Shown here in pieces: positions 16,398 to 24,763 of a stretch of 64,000 nucleotides of DNA. The notes below the pieces were generated by a model. It saw nothing but the letters and a program-made list of their open reading frames with translations. It was not told where the DNA came from and did not search any database. This stretch comes from Brotonthovivens ammoniilytica (GTDB lineage: Bacteria > Bacillota > Clostridia > Lachnospirales > Lachnospiraceae). Both the position numbers and the translations under genes were made by a program. Location of the stretch: NCBI RefSeq assembly GCF_025566885.1, contig NZ_JAOQJQ010000002.1, positions 186,001 through 250,000 of the forward strand. The letters run 5' to 3'. Within the stretch, counting starts at the first letter, position 1; every line of letters begins with the position of its first letter.

Positions 16398-17888
16398 TCA
16401 GCTTTTTGATGAACGGCCCAGATTCAGTCTGCGGGCCTGCTCCTCAATGACTTCCCGATCGCTGAAGTGATGCTTGATACCTTCGATTTCCTGATAATCT
16501 TCATGTCCTTTTCCGGCCACAATAATAACATCCCCTTCCTGAGCGTGTTCTAAGGCATAGGAAATTGCATTGGTACGGTCTTCAATCATCCTATAGGCGC
16601 CATCAGCTTTCTGGACGCCGGTCAGGATATCATTAATAATTTCCCCTGGTTTTTCAAAGCGGGGATTATCGGAAGTAATAATAGAAAAATCTGCCATGCG
16701 GGATGAAACCTCCCCCATTTCAAAGCGGCGTGCTTTGGAACGGTTACCGCCGCAGCCAAATACTGTGACAAGGCGTCGGGGATGGTATTCCCGCAGGGAG
16801 CTTAAGAGGCTCTCAAGGCTCATAGCATTATGGGCATAGTCAATCATAATAGTAAATTTGTCTGAAACGGGAACGATTTCTACTCTTCCTTTTACCTGAA
16901 CATCTTTGAGAACATCTTTGATCAAAGACAGATCATCTGTAAAATGCAGACATACGGCAATGGCAGTCAGTGAATTGTAGACACTGAAACGGCCGGGGAT
17001 GTCTACTTCAACTTTCATGTTGACTTTCCCGGATAACTGATAGCGGATACCGAGTATTCCGGGTTTGGTAAACAAATCCAGATCGGATGCCTTAAGATCG
17101 GCATCTTTTTCTAGTCCAAAGGTTTCGATATCACAGGAAGCATTTTTTATCATCTGGTCAACATAAGGATCATCCGCGTTTACAATTCCGTGCCGGCACT
17201 GCCGAAACAGCATTGCCTTGCAGTTTAAATAATCCTGAAAATCTTTATGTTCTGCAGGACCGATATGATCTTCTGATAGGTTGGTGAAAATACCATAATC
17301 AAATGTGAATCCGGATACCCGGTGAAGCATCAGCCCCTGTGAGGAGACTTCCATTACCACACACTGACAGCCGGCAGCAGCCATTTTGGCAAATGTTTCC
17401 TGAACAATATAAGATTCCGGCGTTGTGTTTGCAGCTGGAATATGTTCATCTCCAATGATCGTTTCAATGGTTCCGATCAGTCCGGTTTTGACACCTGTCT
17501 TTTCCAGAACAGACTTAACCATATAGGTAGTAGTGGTTTTTCCCTTTGTTCCCGTAATGCCGATAGTAGTCAGCTTTTCGGCGGGATTGCCAAAGTAATC
17601 TGCGGACATGCAGGCCAGGGCATGACGGGTATTTTCAACCTGGATAATGGTAATATCAAATCCGGCCAGCTGATCTGCGACGTCTTTTTCTACAATTACG
17701 GCGGCAGCACCTGCTTTTGCCACATCTGTAACAAAATCATGGGCGTCTCTTGCGGTTCCGCTTATGCAGACAAACACATCCTGGGGGCTGACTTTGCGTG
17801 AGTCGTAAATAAGCCGGGAAACTTTTGTTTCCACAGAGCCTTTCAGACAGTTATAATCCAGTTTGGAGAGTAAATTAATTAGTTTCAT
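16398..17888 (-). CDS. murE: UDP-MurNAc-tripeptide synthetase (meso-DAP adding)
   Basis: A 496-residue Mur ligase adding the third residue of the peptidoglycan stem peptide in the cytoplasm. The ATP loop is GITGTKGKTTTTYM, with the usual NTTPES and EVSSQGLMLHRV blocks. The selectivity motif DNPRFEKP holds the DNPR form, which in characterised MurE enzymes recognises meso-diaminopimelate rather than lysine. The neighbour dapF makes meso-DAP, which agrees. A C-terminal GKGHEDYQ block is present. Start MKLINLLSKLDYN with GGAGGTTCCC upstream. Confidence 0.96.
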   Translation of the reverse strand: MKLINLLSKLDYNCLKGSVETKVSRLIYDSRKVSPQDVFVCISGTARDAHDFVTDVAKAGAAAVIVEKDVADQLAGFDITIIQVENTRHALACMSADYFGNPAEKLTTIGITGTKGKTTTTYMVKSVLEKTGVKTGLIGTIETIIGDEHIPAANTTPESYIVQETFAKMAAAGCQCVVMEVSSQGLMLHRVSGFTFDYGIFTNLSEDHIGPAEHKDFQDYLNCKAMLFRQCRHGIVNADDPYVDQMIKNASCDIETFGLEKDADLKASDLDLFTKPGILGIRYQLSGKVNMKVEVDIPGRFSVYNSLTAIAVCLHFTDDLSLIKDVLKDVQVKGRVEIVPVSDKFTIMIDYAHNAMSLESLLSSLREYHPRRLVTVFGCGGNRSKARRFEMGEVSSRMADFSIITSDNPRFEKPGEIINDILTGVQKADGAYRMIEDRTNAISYALEHAQEGDVIIVAGKGHEDYQEIEGIKHHFSDREVIEEQARRLNLGRSSKS

Positions 17889-17900
17889 GGGAACCTCCTT

Positions 17901-18755
17901 TTAGATTTCAATGCTGCCGGTACAGATGATGGCTGCCGGACCGGTCATAAATACAGTATTTTTGTTCTGATCGTAATGGATCGTAAGGTCTCCTCCCAGC
18001 AGGTGGACGGTCACATTGTTTTCGGTTAGTCCGTTTAGGACGCAGGCTACAACACTGGCGCACGCTCCGGTACCGCAGGCGAGAGTTTCTCCGGAGCCTC
18101 GTTCCCAGACGCGCATATCAATCTGATTTCTGTCAATCACATGGATAAATTCGGTATTTACCTGTTCCGGGAAGTATGGATGTTTTTCAAACAAAGGTCC
18201 GATTTTTTCCAGATCAAGAATGTGTACGTCATCTACAAATATAATGGCATGAGGATTACCCATAGAGACGCAGGTCATCCGATATTCTGTCTCCTTTCCG
18301 TCAACGGACACTGTAATGGGAGTGTTTACAACGGAGTCTTTTGGGCCATTGGGAATAACTACAGGTACATCCGCAGGGGTCAGGGATGGTGCACCCATGT
18401 CAACAGTTACGGTTTTTACAGAACCATTTGAGACATTGAGATTTAAAGTTTTAATTCCGGATAATGTTTCTACCGTAATAGTAGTTTTATCTGTCAATTT
18501 ATTGTCGTATACGTATTTGGCAACACAGCGGATTCCGTTGCCGCACATTTTCCCTTCGGAACCGTCGGCATTGTACATTGCCATCCTAAAATCTGCGGTT
18601 TTAGAAGGGCAGATGCAGATCAGGCCGTCGGAACCAATTCCAAAATGCCGGTCACTGACGATTCTGGAGACCTCATTTGGATTTGAGAGGGACTCTTCAA
18701 AACAGTTCACATAGATATAATCATTGCCGCAGCCATGCATTTTTGTAAATTTCAT
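17901..18755 (-). CDS. dapF: Diaminopimelate epimerase
   Basis: A 284-residue epimerase turning LL-DAP into meso-DAP for lysine and cell wall synthesis. The start is placed at MKFTKMHGCGNDYI, the family start, with GAAAGGGG just upstream; the frame extends further without a family match. The two catalytic Cys are visible in MCGNGIRC and ACGTGACAS, with the GSGETLACG substrate loop. It lies 12 bases upstream of murE, so DAP production and use are linked. Confidence 0.97.
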   Translation of the reverse strand: MKFTKMHGCGNDYIYVNCFEESLSNPNEVSRIVSDRHFGIGSDGLICICPSKTADFRMAMYNADGSEGKMCGNGIRCVAKYVYDNKLTDKTTITVETLSGIKTLNLNVSNGSVKTVTVDMGAPSLTPADVPVVIPNGPKDSVVNTPITVSVDGKETEYRMTCVSMGNPHAIIFVDDVHILDLEKIGPLFEKHPYFPEQVNTEFIHVIDRNQIDMRVWERGSGETLACGTGACASVVACVLNGLTENNVTVHLLGGDLTIHYDQNKNTVFMTGPAAIICTGSIEI

Positions 18756-18927
18756 ATAAATCCCCTTTCGATTTAAAAGTAAAAATTGTAATTGTAAAAA
18801 TTTTAGCACAAATGGAGCTGTGATGCACTATATTCAAAGGAAAATCTTTGCCCGGGGTTCTTTTTACAGTTTATGTAGACTTCATCTATTTCATTAGGAA
18901 AAAGAATATTATCAGGCGGTTTCGGAA

Positions 18928-18956
18928 TTGACAAGTCAGATGAGATAGGTAATACT
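18928..18956 (+). promoter_or_regulatory. Candidate promoter of the VOC-ArsC/Spx pair
   Basis: TTGACA (18928-18933), 17-base spacer, AATACT (18951-18956), 34 bases before the gene. Confidence 0.5.
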
Positions 18957-18989
18957 AATTTATATGGTTTTTAATATGGAGGAAGAATT

Positions 18990-19436
18990 ATGGCAGTGAA
19001 AATAAACGGAATTAATCATTTTGCAATCAGTGTAGCAGATCTGGAGGAAACCATTCAGTGGTACTCGAATATTTTTGGATTTTATGTAGTTAACCGCTCA
19101 GAAATTCCGGGAGCAGATATCCGTGTAGCTCATCTGCAGGGAGAAGGCTTTTTACTGGAAGTATTTGAGGCTCAGGGCTCGGCCTTATTACCTGAAGACC
19201 GGAAAGTGCCAAACCGTGATCTGATGACTCAGGGTAATAAACACATGTCTTTCGGTGTGCCGGACGGAAGGGCTGCCAAGGCTCAGCTGGAGGCTCTGGG
19301 AGTGGAAATCGCCATGGTGGCGGAAGTAGATGATACCTATGGAGTATTTATCCGTGATAATACAGGTAATCTGATTGAAATATTCGAAGAAAAAGGCGAT
19401 GTGGTATTTAATCAACATAAATCAGGAGGTAAATAA
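18990..19436 (+). CDS. VOC-superfamily (glyoxalase-like) protein
   Basis: A 148-residue vicinal-oxygen-chelate protein with two beta-alpha-beta-beta-beta halves: INHFAISVADLEETIQWYSNIFGF with the metal His, and MSFGVPDGRAAKAQLEALG through GVFIRDNTGNLIEIFEE with the metal Glu. Members include glyoxalase I, epimerases and dioxygenases; the reaction here is not identifiable. Its stop codon shares one base with the next start, so it is co-translated with an Spx/ArsC-like protein. Confidence 0.88.
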   Translation: MAVKINGINHFAISVADLEETIQWYSNIFGFYVVNRSEIPGADIRVAHLQGEGFLLEVFEAQGSALLPEDRKVPNRDLMTQGNKHMSFGVPDGRAAKAQLEALGVEIAMVAEVDDTYGVFIRDNTGNLIEIFEEKGDVVFNQHKSGGK

Positions 19437-19804
19437 TGGCTTTATTTATATGTTATTCAAAATGCTCTACCTGTAAAAAGGCGGAAAAATGGCTGCAGGA
19501 GCAGGGCGTGGAATATACAGTGCGCCCGATTAAGGAACAAAATCCAACCAAAGAGGAGCTGGCCTTGTGGCATGAGAAAAGCGGACTGGATATCAAACGA
19601 TTTTTTAATACAAGCGGCAATCTTTACAAAGAAATGAAATTAAAGGACAGGCTTGCGGATATGAGTCTGGATGAAAAGCTGGAGCTGCTGTCAACAGATG
19701 GGATGCTTGTAAAACGTCCGATTCTGGTGGATGGGGATACTGTTCTGGTTGGATTTAAAGAAGCAGAATGGCAGGATAAAACAGAAATTTTGGCAGAAAG
19801 GTAA
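19436..19804 (+). CDS. ArsC/Spx-family thioredoxin-fold protein
   Basis: A 122-residue protein of the arsenate reductase/Spx/MgsR group. It starts MALFICYSKCSTCKKAEKWL, where Cys-Ser-Thr-Cys is the redox pair, and ends with the ArsC-like KRPILVDGDTVLVGF. The cytoplasmic role could be arsenate or disulfide reduction, or RNA polymerase binding as for Spx. The two cannot be separated without structure comparison. Overlaps the VOC gene by one base. Confidence 0.85.
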   Translation: MALFICYSKCSTCKKAEKWLQEQGVEYTVRPIKEQNPTKEELALWHEKSGLDIKRFFNTSGNLYKEMKLKDRLADMSLDEKLELLSTDGMLVKRPILVDGDTVLVGFKEAEWQDKTEILAER

Positions 19805-19811
19805 AGGAGAA

Positions 19812-19952
19812 CGGTATCGTATAGATTATGATACCGGCAGTCCTGCTTAAAAATTATAAAGAGATTTGCAGACCTTAAAAAACGTCTTTCTTTGTGAGAT
19901 AATCCGGTGCTTGGGAGCCGGAGCAGATGTAAGGGGGCAAATCTCTTTTTTG
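19812..19952. terminator. Two nested hairpins between convergent genes
   Basis: First a stem CGGTATC / GATACCG (19812-19834). Then a long outer stem AAAGAGATTTGC (from ~19857) / GCAAATCTCTTTTTT (to ~19952) with internal structure including TCCGG / CCGGA. The A and T runs let the outer stem terminate both genes. Confidence 0.65.
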
Positions 19953-19961
19953 TGTGTAGAT

Positions 19962-20534
19962 CTATCCGTTGGCCAGATTTGTATGTATTTCCTTTCGTTT
20001 TTTGCATATTTCCTTAAAATCCCGCCGGGCATCTTCTAGTTTGGAAGGATCGCGCAGAAGGGCGGAAGGATGGTAGACTGCGGTTAGATAGCAGTTTTTC
20101 CGATGAATCCAGGTCCCGTGCTGTCTTGTAATACGGTAGTTAGGTTCAATTAAACGCTGAGCTGCTACACGTCCGAGACAGACAATGATTTTGGGCTTTA
20201 AAAGATAAGTTTCCAGTTTTAGATACGGGAAGCAGGCGTCTTTTTCATAATCTTTGGGGTCCCGGTTTCCCGGAGGATGACATTTAATAATGTTGGTCAG
20301 ATAAATGTCTTGCCGGCTCAGATCTGCTCCGGACAAAAGTTCGTCAAAAACTGTGCCGGCAGGTCCAATAAAGGGAATGCCCATCTGATCCTCCTGGGCA
20401 CCGGGGGCTTCTGCCACAAACATAAGGTCCGCCTTGAAAGAACCCTGTCCGGGAACTGCTAGATGCCTGGAACGGGAGAGGGGACATCTGGTACAGGACG
20501 ATATTTCGGCCTGGATTTCTTCCCATGTGTACAT
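19962..20534 (-). CDS. Family 4 uracil-DNA glycosylase
   Basis: A 190-residue base-excision repair enzyme. The iron-sulfur cysteines begin in SSCTRCPLSRSR, and the uracil-site motif GEAPGxxED appears as AEAPGAQEDQMGIPFIGPAG. NIIKCHPPGNRDP holds another cluster Cys, and VYHPSALLR is the C-terminal catalytic-type motif. It removes uracil from DNA in the cytoplasm. AGGAGG precedes the ATG. It stands alone, divergent from spoVT. Confidence 0.93.
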   Translation of the reverse strand: MYTWEEIQAEISSCTRCPLSRSRHLAVPGQGSFKADLMFVAEAPGAQEDQMGIPFIGPAGTVFDELLSGADLSRQDIYLTNIIKCHPPGNRDPKDYEKDACFPYLKLETYLLKPKIIVCLGRVAAQRLIEPNYRITRQHGTWIHRKNCYLTAVYHPSALLRDPSKLEDARRDFKEICKKRKEIHTNLANG

Positions 20535-20684
20535 AATAAAACCTCCTGTGTAAAAGTTTAAAGTCAGTATAACACAAAAAAATGTTTTTTAATGTTATAG
20601 TATAAAAATTTCCATTTGACGAATACTACATTTATCCAAACGATGAAGATAAATGGAAAATTGTTAAATGGAGGAATTTATTTT

Positions 20685-21233
20685 ATGAAAGCAACAGGAA
20701 TTGTGCGCAGAATAGATGATCTGGGGAGAGTCGTGGTGCCAAAAGAAATCCGGCGTACATTAAGGATCCGGGAAGGAGATCCGCTGGAAATTTTTACTGA
20801 CAGAGAAGGGGAAATAATTCTGAAAAAGTATTCGCCTATTGGGGAGCTGGGGCAGTTTGCAGGCCAGTATGCAGAAAGTCTTGCTAAAACATCAGGATGT
20901 CTGGCATGTGTTACAGATCGTGATCATGTCATTGCGGCAGCGGGAACGGGAAAAAAGGAATTTGAAGGAAAAGAGATCAGCGCGCAGCTGGAGGCTCTGA
21001 TTGAAGAGAGAGAAAATTTTGTTGCCAATAAAACAGAAAAGGATCTCATAAAGATTACTATTGATGATGCTGGTGAATTTGCTTCTCAGGCAGTAAGTAC
21101 CATCATCTGTGAAGGGGATGCAATTGGTTCGGTTATCCTGTATAATAAGAACGAAAAAGAAAAAATGGGTGATACCGAAGATAAGCTGGTGCGGACGGCG
21201 TCTGGTTTTCTCGGAAAACAAATGGAGCAGTAA
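20685..21233 (+). CDS. spoVT: Stage V sporulation regulator SpoVT
   Basis: A 182-residue regulator matching SpoVT length. The start MKATGIVRRIDDLGRVVVPK is used because GGAGG lies upstream; the frame extends earlier without a family match. The AbrB-type swapped-hairpin DNA-binding domain covers about 1-50; the rest is the GAF-like domain (KTSGCLACVTDRDHVIAAAG, VSTIICEGDAIGSVILYNK). In Bacillus it tunes sigma-G-dependent forespore genes. It indicates a spore-former. It begins a run with tcdA and two repair-type genes. Confidence 0.95.
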   Translation: MKATGIVRRIDDLGRVVVPKEIRRTLRIREGDPLEIFTDREGEIILKKYSPIGELGQFAGQYAESLAKTSGCLACVTDRDHVIAAAGTGKKEFEGKEISAQLEALIEERENFVANKTEKDLIKITIDDAGEFASQAVSTIICEGDAIGSVILYNKNEKEKMGDTEDKLVRTASGFLGKQMEQ

Positions 21234-21235
21234 AC

Positions 21236-21967
21236 ATGAAACAGGAATTTTCAAGAACAGCCCTTCTTCTGGGAGAAGAAGGGGTACATAAATTAAGCAG
21301 GGCGCGGGTAGCGGTATTTGGCGTCGGCGGTGTAGGAGGCTATGCGGCGGAAGCGCTGGCCAGAAGCGGTATTGGGGCACTTGATCTGATTGATAAGGAC
21401 GTGGTAAGCCTGTCCAATATAAACAGACAGATTATTGCGCTTCACAGTACCGTTGGACGTTATAAGGTCGATGTCATGAAGGAGCGGATTCTTGACATTA
21501 ATCCGGATGCACAGGTAAATAGTTATCCTTGTTTTTATCTGCCGGAGACAGCGGAGGAGTTTTCTTTTAATCAGTATGATTATGTGGTGGACGCGGTAGA
21601 TACCGTCAGTGCTAAAATTGCCCTGGTAATGCAGGCAAAGGAAGCCGGGGTACCGATTATTTCCTGTATGGGGGCAGGCAATAAGATGGATCCCTCAAGG
21701 TTTGAGACGGCGGATATTTTTGAGACAGAAATCTGTCCGCTGGCCCGGGTTATGCGGAGGGAGCTTCGGAAACGGGGAATAGAAAAGTTAAAAGTAGTTT
21801 ATTCAAGAGAAGCCGCTGCAGTGCCAATTCATGCGCAGTGTGATTCTCAATCCGGTAAAACAGTTCCGGGGAGCCTGGCTTTTGTCCCTTCAGCTGCGGG
21901 TTTGATTTTAGCGGGGGAAGTGATTCGTGAGTTGTCAGGAAAGTTTCCGGAAGGAGTGCAGACATGA
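21236..21967 (+). CDS. tcdA: tRNA threonylcarbamoyladenosine dehydratase
   Basis: A 243-residue E1-like (ThiF/MoeB-fold) enzyme that cyclises t6A in tRNA using ATP. The nucleotide loop is VFGVGGVGGYAAEALARSGIG, followed by LIDKDVVSLSNINRQI. EICPLARVMRRELRKRGI and the closing GSLAFVPSAAGLILAGEV are characteristic of TcdA. It starts two bases after spoVT and overlaps the next gene by four (ATGA). Confidence 0.93.
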   Translation: MKQEFSRTALLLGEEGVHKLSRARVAVFGVGGVGGYAAEALARSGIGALDLIDKDVVSLSNINRQIIALHSTVGRYKVDVMKERILDINPDAQVNSYPCFYLPETAEEFSFNQYDYVVDAVDTVSAKIALVMQAKEAGVPIISCMGAGNKMDPSRFETADIFETEICPLARVMRRELRKRGIEKLKVVYSREAAAVPIHAQCDSQSGKTVPGSLAFVPSAAGLILAGEVIRELSGKFPEGVQT

Positions 21968-23016
21968 AATTTATTCAGATAGCAGACGTTCATCTTGGCG
22001 TAAAACCGGATGCGGGAAAACCATGGAGTGAAAGGCGCGCAGAGGATATCTGGAGTTCTTTTGCCGGCGTGGTAAGGTTAGCGGCAAAGGAGGAGGCTGA
22101 TCTGCTGCTGATTGCAGGAGATTTATTTCACAGACAGCCTTTGAAGCGGGAGCTGAAGGAAGTGGCAGCGTTATTTGGCGAATTGAAGAATACACAGATT
22201 GTTCTTGCGGCAGGCAATCATGATTATATGCATCCGAAGTCCTATTACCGGAGTTTTGTGTGGCCGGAACACGTGCATTTTATTGCAGGGGAGGACCTGG
22301 AGCCGGTATATTTAAGTTCATTGGATGTAACTGTATGGGGTTCTAGTTATTGGGGGCCGGAAGATAAACGGCATATCTATCAGACCGGAAAATTAGATGG
22401 AAGAGGGCTTCAGATTCTTCTGGGGCATGGAGGTGATGAAAAGCATCACCCCTTTACCCTGACTGAACTTCAGGAAGCCGGTTATGATTATGCGGCCTTT
22501 GGTCATATACATATTCCTCAGAAACTGAAAGACCACAAAGTTATTATGAGCGGTTCTCTGGAACCGACGGACTGTAATGACTTTGGGCCCCACGGATACT
22601 GGATGGGAGAGCTTTACAAAGACAGCTGCCAGGTTCAGTTTTACCCTGTCAAAAACTGTGAATACGTAAAAACAACTGTGGAAATAACACCGGATATGGG
22701 GCAGCGGCAGATGATTGAGGCAGCAAGAGAGCAGCTGTCAGCCAGGGAAGCCTTTCAGATCTCACATTTGATTTTGTCCGGAAGGCGGGATGCAGATATG
22801 GAAGTTCCCGTAGAAGAGCTGCAGCAGCTGCCCAGGGTTGTTAAGGTGCTTGATATGACCGGGGCAGATTATTGTTTTGAAAAGTTGAAGGAAGATTATT
22901 CCGGAACTTTGCTGGCGGCATTTATTGAATATATGGAGGGAGTATCCGACCAGAGGCTGAAAGAGGATGCGCTGTATTATGGCGTGCAGGCTATGTTTGA
23001 GGCTATGAATGAGTAG
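21964..23016 (+). CDS. YhaO/SbcD-like DNA repair metallophosphoesterase
   Basis: A 350-residue calcineurin-like phosphoesterase. Metal motifs: IADVHLG, LLIAGDLFH, AAGNHDY, LLGHGG and FGHIHIPQ, in the usual order. The family works with an ATPase partner, like SbcD-SbcC or Mre11-Rad50, on DNA ends. The partner gene follows 29 bases later. Overlaps tcdA by four bases. Confidence 0.9.
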   Translation: MKFIQIADVHLGVKPDAGKPWSERRAEDIWSSFAGVVRLAAKEEADLLLIAGDLFHRQPLKRELKEVAALFGELKNTQIVLAAGNHDYMHPKSYYRSFVWPEHVHFIAGEDLEPVYLSSLDVTVWGSSYWGPEDKRHIYQTGKLDGRGLQILLGHGGDEKHHPFTLTELQEAGYDYAAFGHIHIPQKLKDHKVIMSGSLEPTDCNDFGPHGYWMGELYKDSCQVQFYPVKNCEYVKTTVEITPDMGQRQMIEAAREQLSAREAFQISHLILSGRRDADMEVPVEELQQLPRVVKVLDMTGADYCFEKLKEDYSGTLLAAFIEYMEGVSDQRLKEDALYYGVQAMFEAMNE

Positions 23017-23045
23017 ACTGTGAAAGTGTGACGGAAAAAGGCAGT

Positions 23046-24647
23046 ATGATTATAAAAAGAATAGATATTAGAAAGTTTGGAGTTCTGCAGAGCTGTCAGG
23101 AAAACTTCTCTGACGGTCTGAATATAATATATGGTGAAAATGAAGCGGGCAAATCTACCATGCAGCAGTTTTTAAAGGGAATGCTGTTTGGATTGGAGAA
23201 AAAGAGAGGGAAGGCTTCTGAAGGCGATCCTTATCAGAAGTATGAGCCGTGGGATGCGCCTTCTTTTTATTCCGGTAGTATGGTGTTTGAGACCGGGGGA
23301 AGAGAGTTTTTACTGGAGCGGAATTTTTATTCAAAAGAGAAAACTTCCCGTTTACTGAATGTACAGGATTTTGAGGAGCTCTCAGTGGAGCATGGAGATC
23401 TGCAGATGCTTCTTGGAGGAATATCGAAAGCTGCTTATGAAAATACATATTTTATTTCCCAGGACCGGCTTTTACCGGGAAAGGATCTTGGAGCGCTTCT
23501 GGCAGATGAGAAAAATAATTTTTCCCGGACCGGAGATGGAAGCTTTCAGCTGTCGGCAGCTGTCCGTACATTACAGGATAGAAGAAAAAGGTATGAAAAG
23601 CAGCGAAAGATACTGCAGACTGAAAGAGAGGAAAGATTTAGACAGCTTGAAACGGAAGAAGCAGTTCTGATGCGGGACTATGAATCTGTGAAGATAAAAA
23701 TTCAGGAAAAGAAAGAGGAACGGAAACGTATTGAGTATCGTATAGAGAGTTTTAGAAAGGAAAATATCAAGAGCGCTGGGGGGATTGTCCCGCCGGGGGA
23801 TGAAAATGAAAAAAGAGCATGGAATCCGTGGATTATTTTCGGGGTAGTATGCTTTTTGTTAAATCATCTTTTGAAAGGGACGCTGCATCTGCCGGGAGCT
23901 GTCTTTTTTATACTGCAGGCAATTTTTGCCGGAATGGTTGTTTTTGGGATTGTACGTGTGTTTCAGCAAAAGAAGGCTGAGGAGTTAAGGGAAATACAGG
24001 AAAGGAGCAGCACTGAGCAGAAAGAGGAGCAGCAAGAAGCGGAAATAAACAGAATGTATGAATCGGTAAAAATGATACAAGGTGCTCTGGCTGCAATAGA
24101 GGAGGAAGGCAGAGACAGGGAACTTAGTCTGGAAAATATCCGTGAGCAGAAAAAAGAGCAGAGCACGGCTGGGGCTGAAGAACTAGAGCTTTTAAGGAAA
24201 GAAGAGGCGGTATGTCTGGCGGAAGAGATATTGAAAAAATTGTCTGCCGACTTTCAGGCGGACCGGGATGATTTTTTAAATGAACAGATGTCGGAGATTA
24301 TTTCTCAAATTACCAAAGGAAAGTATGATGATATACGGATAAATGAAAAGCATGGAATAGAGGTTGTATCAGAGTTTCAGACAAGAAAGCCCGAAGCGTA
24401 CAGTCAGGCTACCATGCAGCAGATGTATTTTGCTTATCGGATGGCGGCAGGCAGACTGCTGGCGGGGGAAGAAAAGCTTCCGCTGATGTTTGATGAAGCT
24501 TTTGCGGGGTATGACAGACAACGGCTTTTGGCAGTGCTTCAATGGCTGGCGCGACAGGAACAACAGGTATTTTTGTTTACCTGCAGGGAGCTGGAAGCGG
24601 ATATTCTGCGGGAAAATCAGATTAAATTTCAGGAAATCAGATTGTAA
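23046..24647 (+). CDS. YhaN-like SMC/Rad50-type ATPase, short form
   Basis: A 533-residue ATPase, start taken at MIIKRIDIRKFG. Walker A is YGENEAGKSTMQQF, and Walker B is LPLMFDEAFAGYD with the catalytic acidic pair. Two coiled-coil stretches (about 170-245 and 310-420) flank a hydrophobic hairpin (about 260-310, WIIFGVVCFLL and AVFFILQAIFAGMVVFGIV). Bacillus YhaN is close to twice this length, so the coiled coils are much reduced, and the membrane hairpin suggests the complex sits at the membrane. Partner of the upstream nuclease. Confidence 0.85.
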   Translation: MIIKRIDIRKFGVLQSCQENFSDGLNIIYGENEAGKSTMQQFLKGMLFGLEKKRGKASEGDPYQKYEPWDAPSFYSGSMVFETGGREFLLERNFYSKEKTSRLLNVQDFEELSVEHGDLQMLLGGISKAAYENTYFISQDRLLPGKDLGALLADEKNNFSRTGDGSFQLSAAVRTLQDRRKRYEKQRKILQTEREERFRQLETEEAVLMRDYESVKIKIQEKKEERKRIEYRIESFRKENIKSAGGIVPPGDENEKRAWNPWIIFGVVCFLLNHLLKGTLHLPGAVFFILQAIFAGMVVFGIVRVFQQKKAEELREIQERSSTEQKEEQQEAEINRMYESVKMIQGALAAIEEEGRDRELSLENIREQKKEQSTAGAEELELLRKEEAVCLAEEILKKLSADFQADRDDFLNEQMSEIISQITKGKYDDIRINEKHGIEVVSEFQTRKPEAYSQATMQQMYFAYRMAAGRLLAGEEKLPLMFDEAFAGYDRQRLLAVLQWLARQEQQVFLFTCRELEADILRENQIKFQEIRL

Positions 24648-24763
24648 TTATGAAATTTCAGTTGTTTTGTGCTGAAATGTATGAGAAAATGGTTCTATAT
24701 ATCAGGAAGCCAGTGCATTTCTGAATAGGAATACGTGTGAAATAAAATAAAGGAGATAAATTA

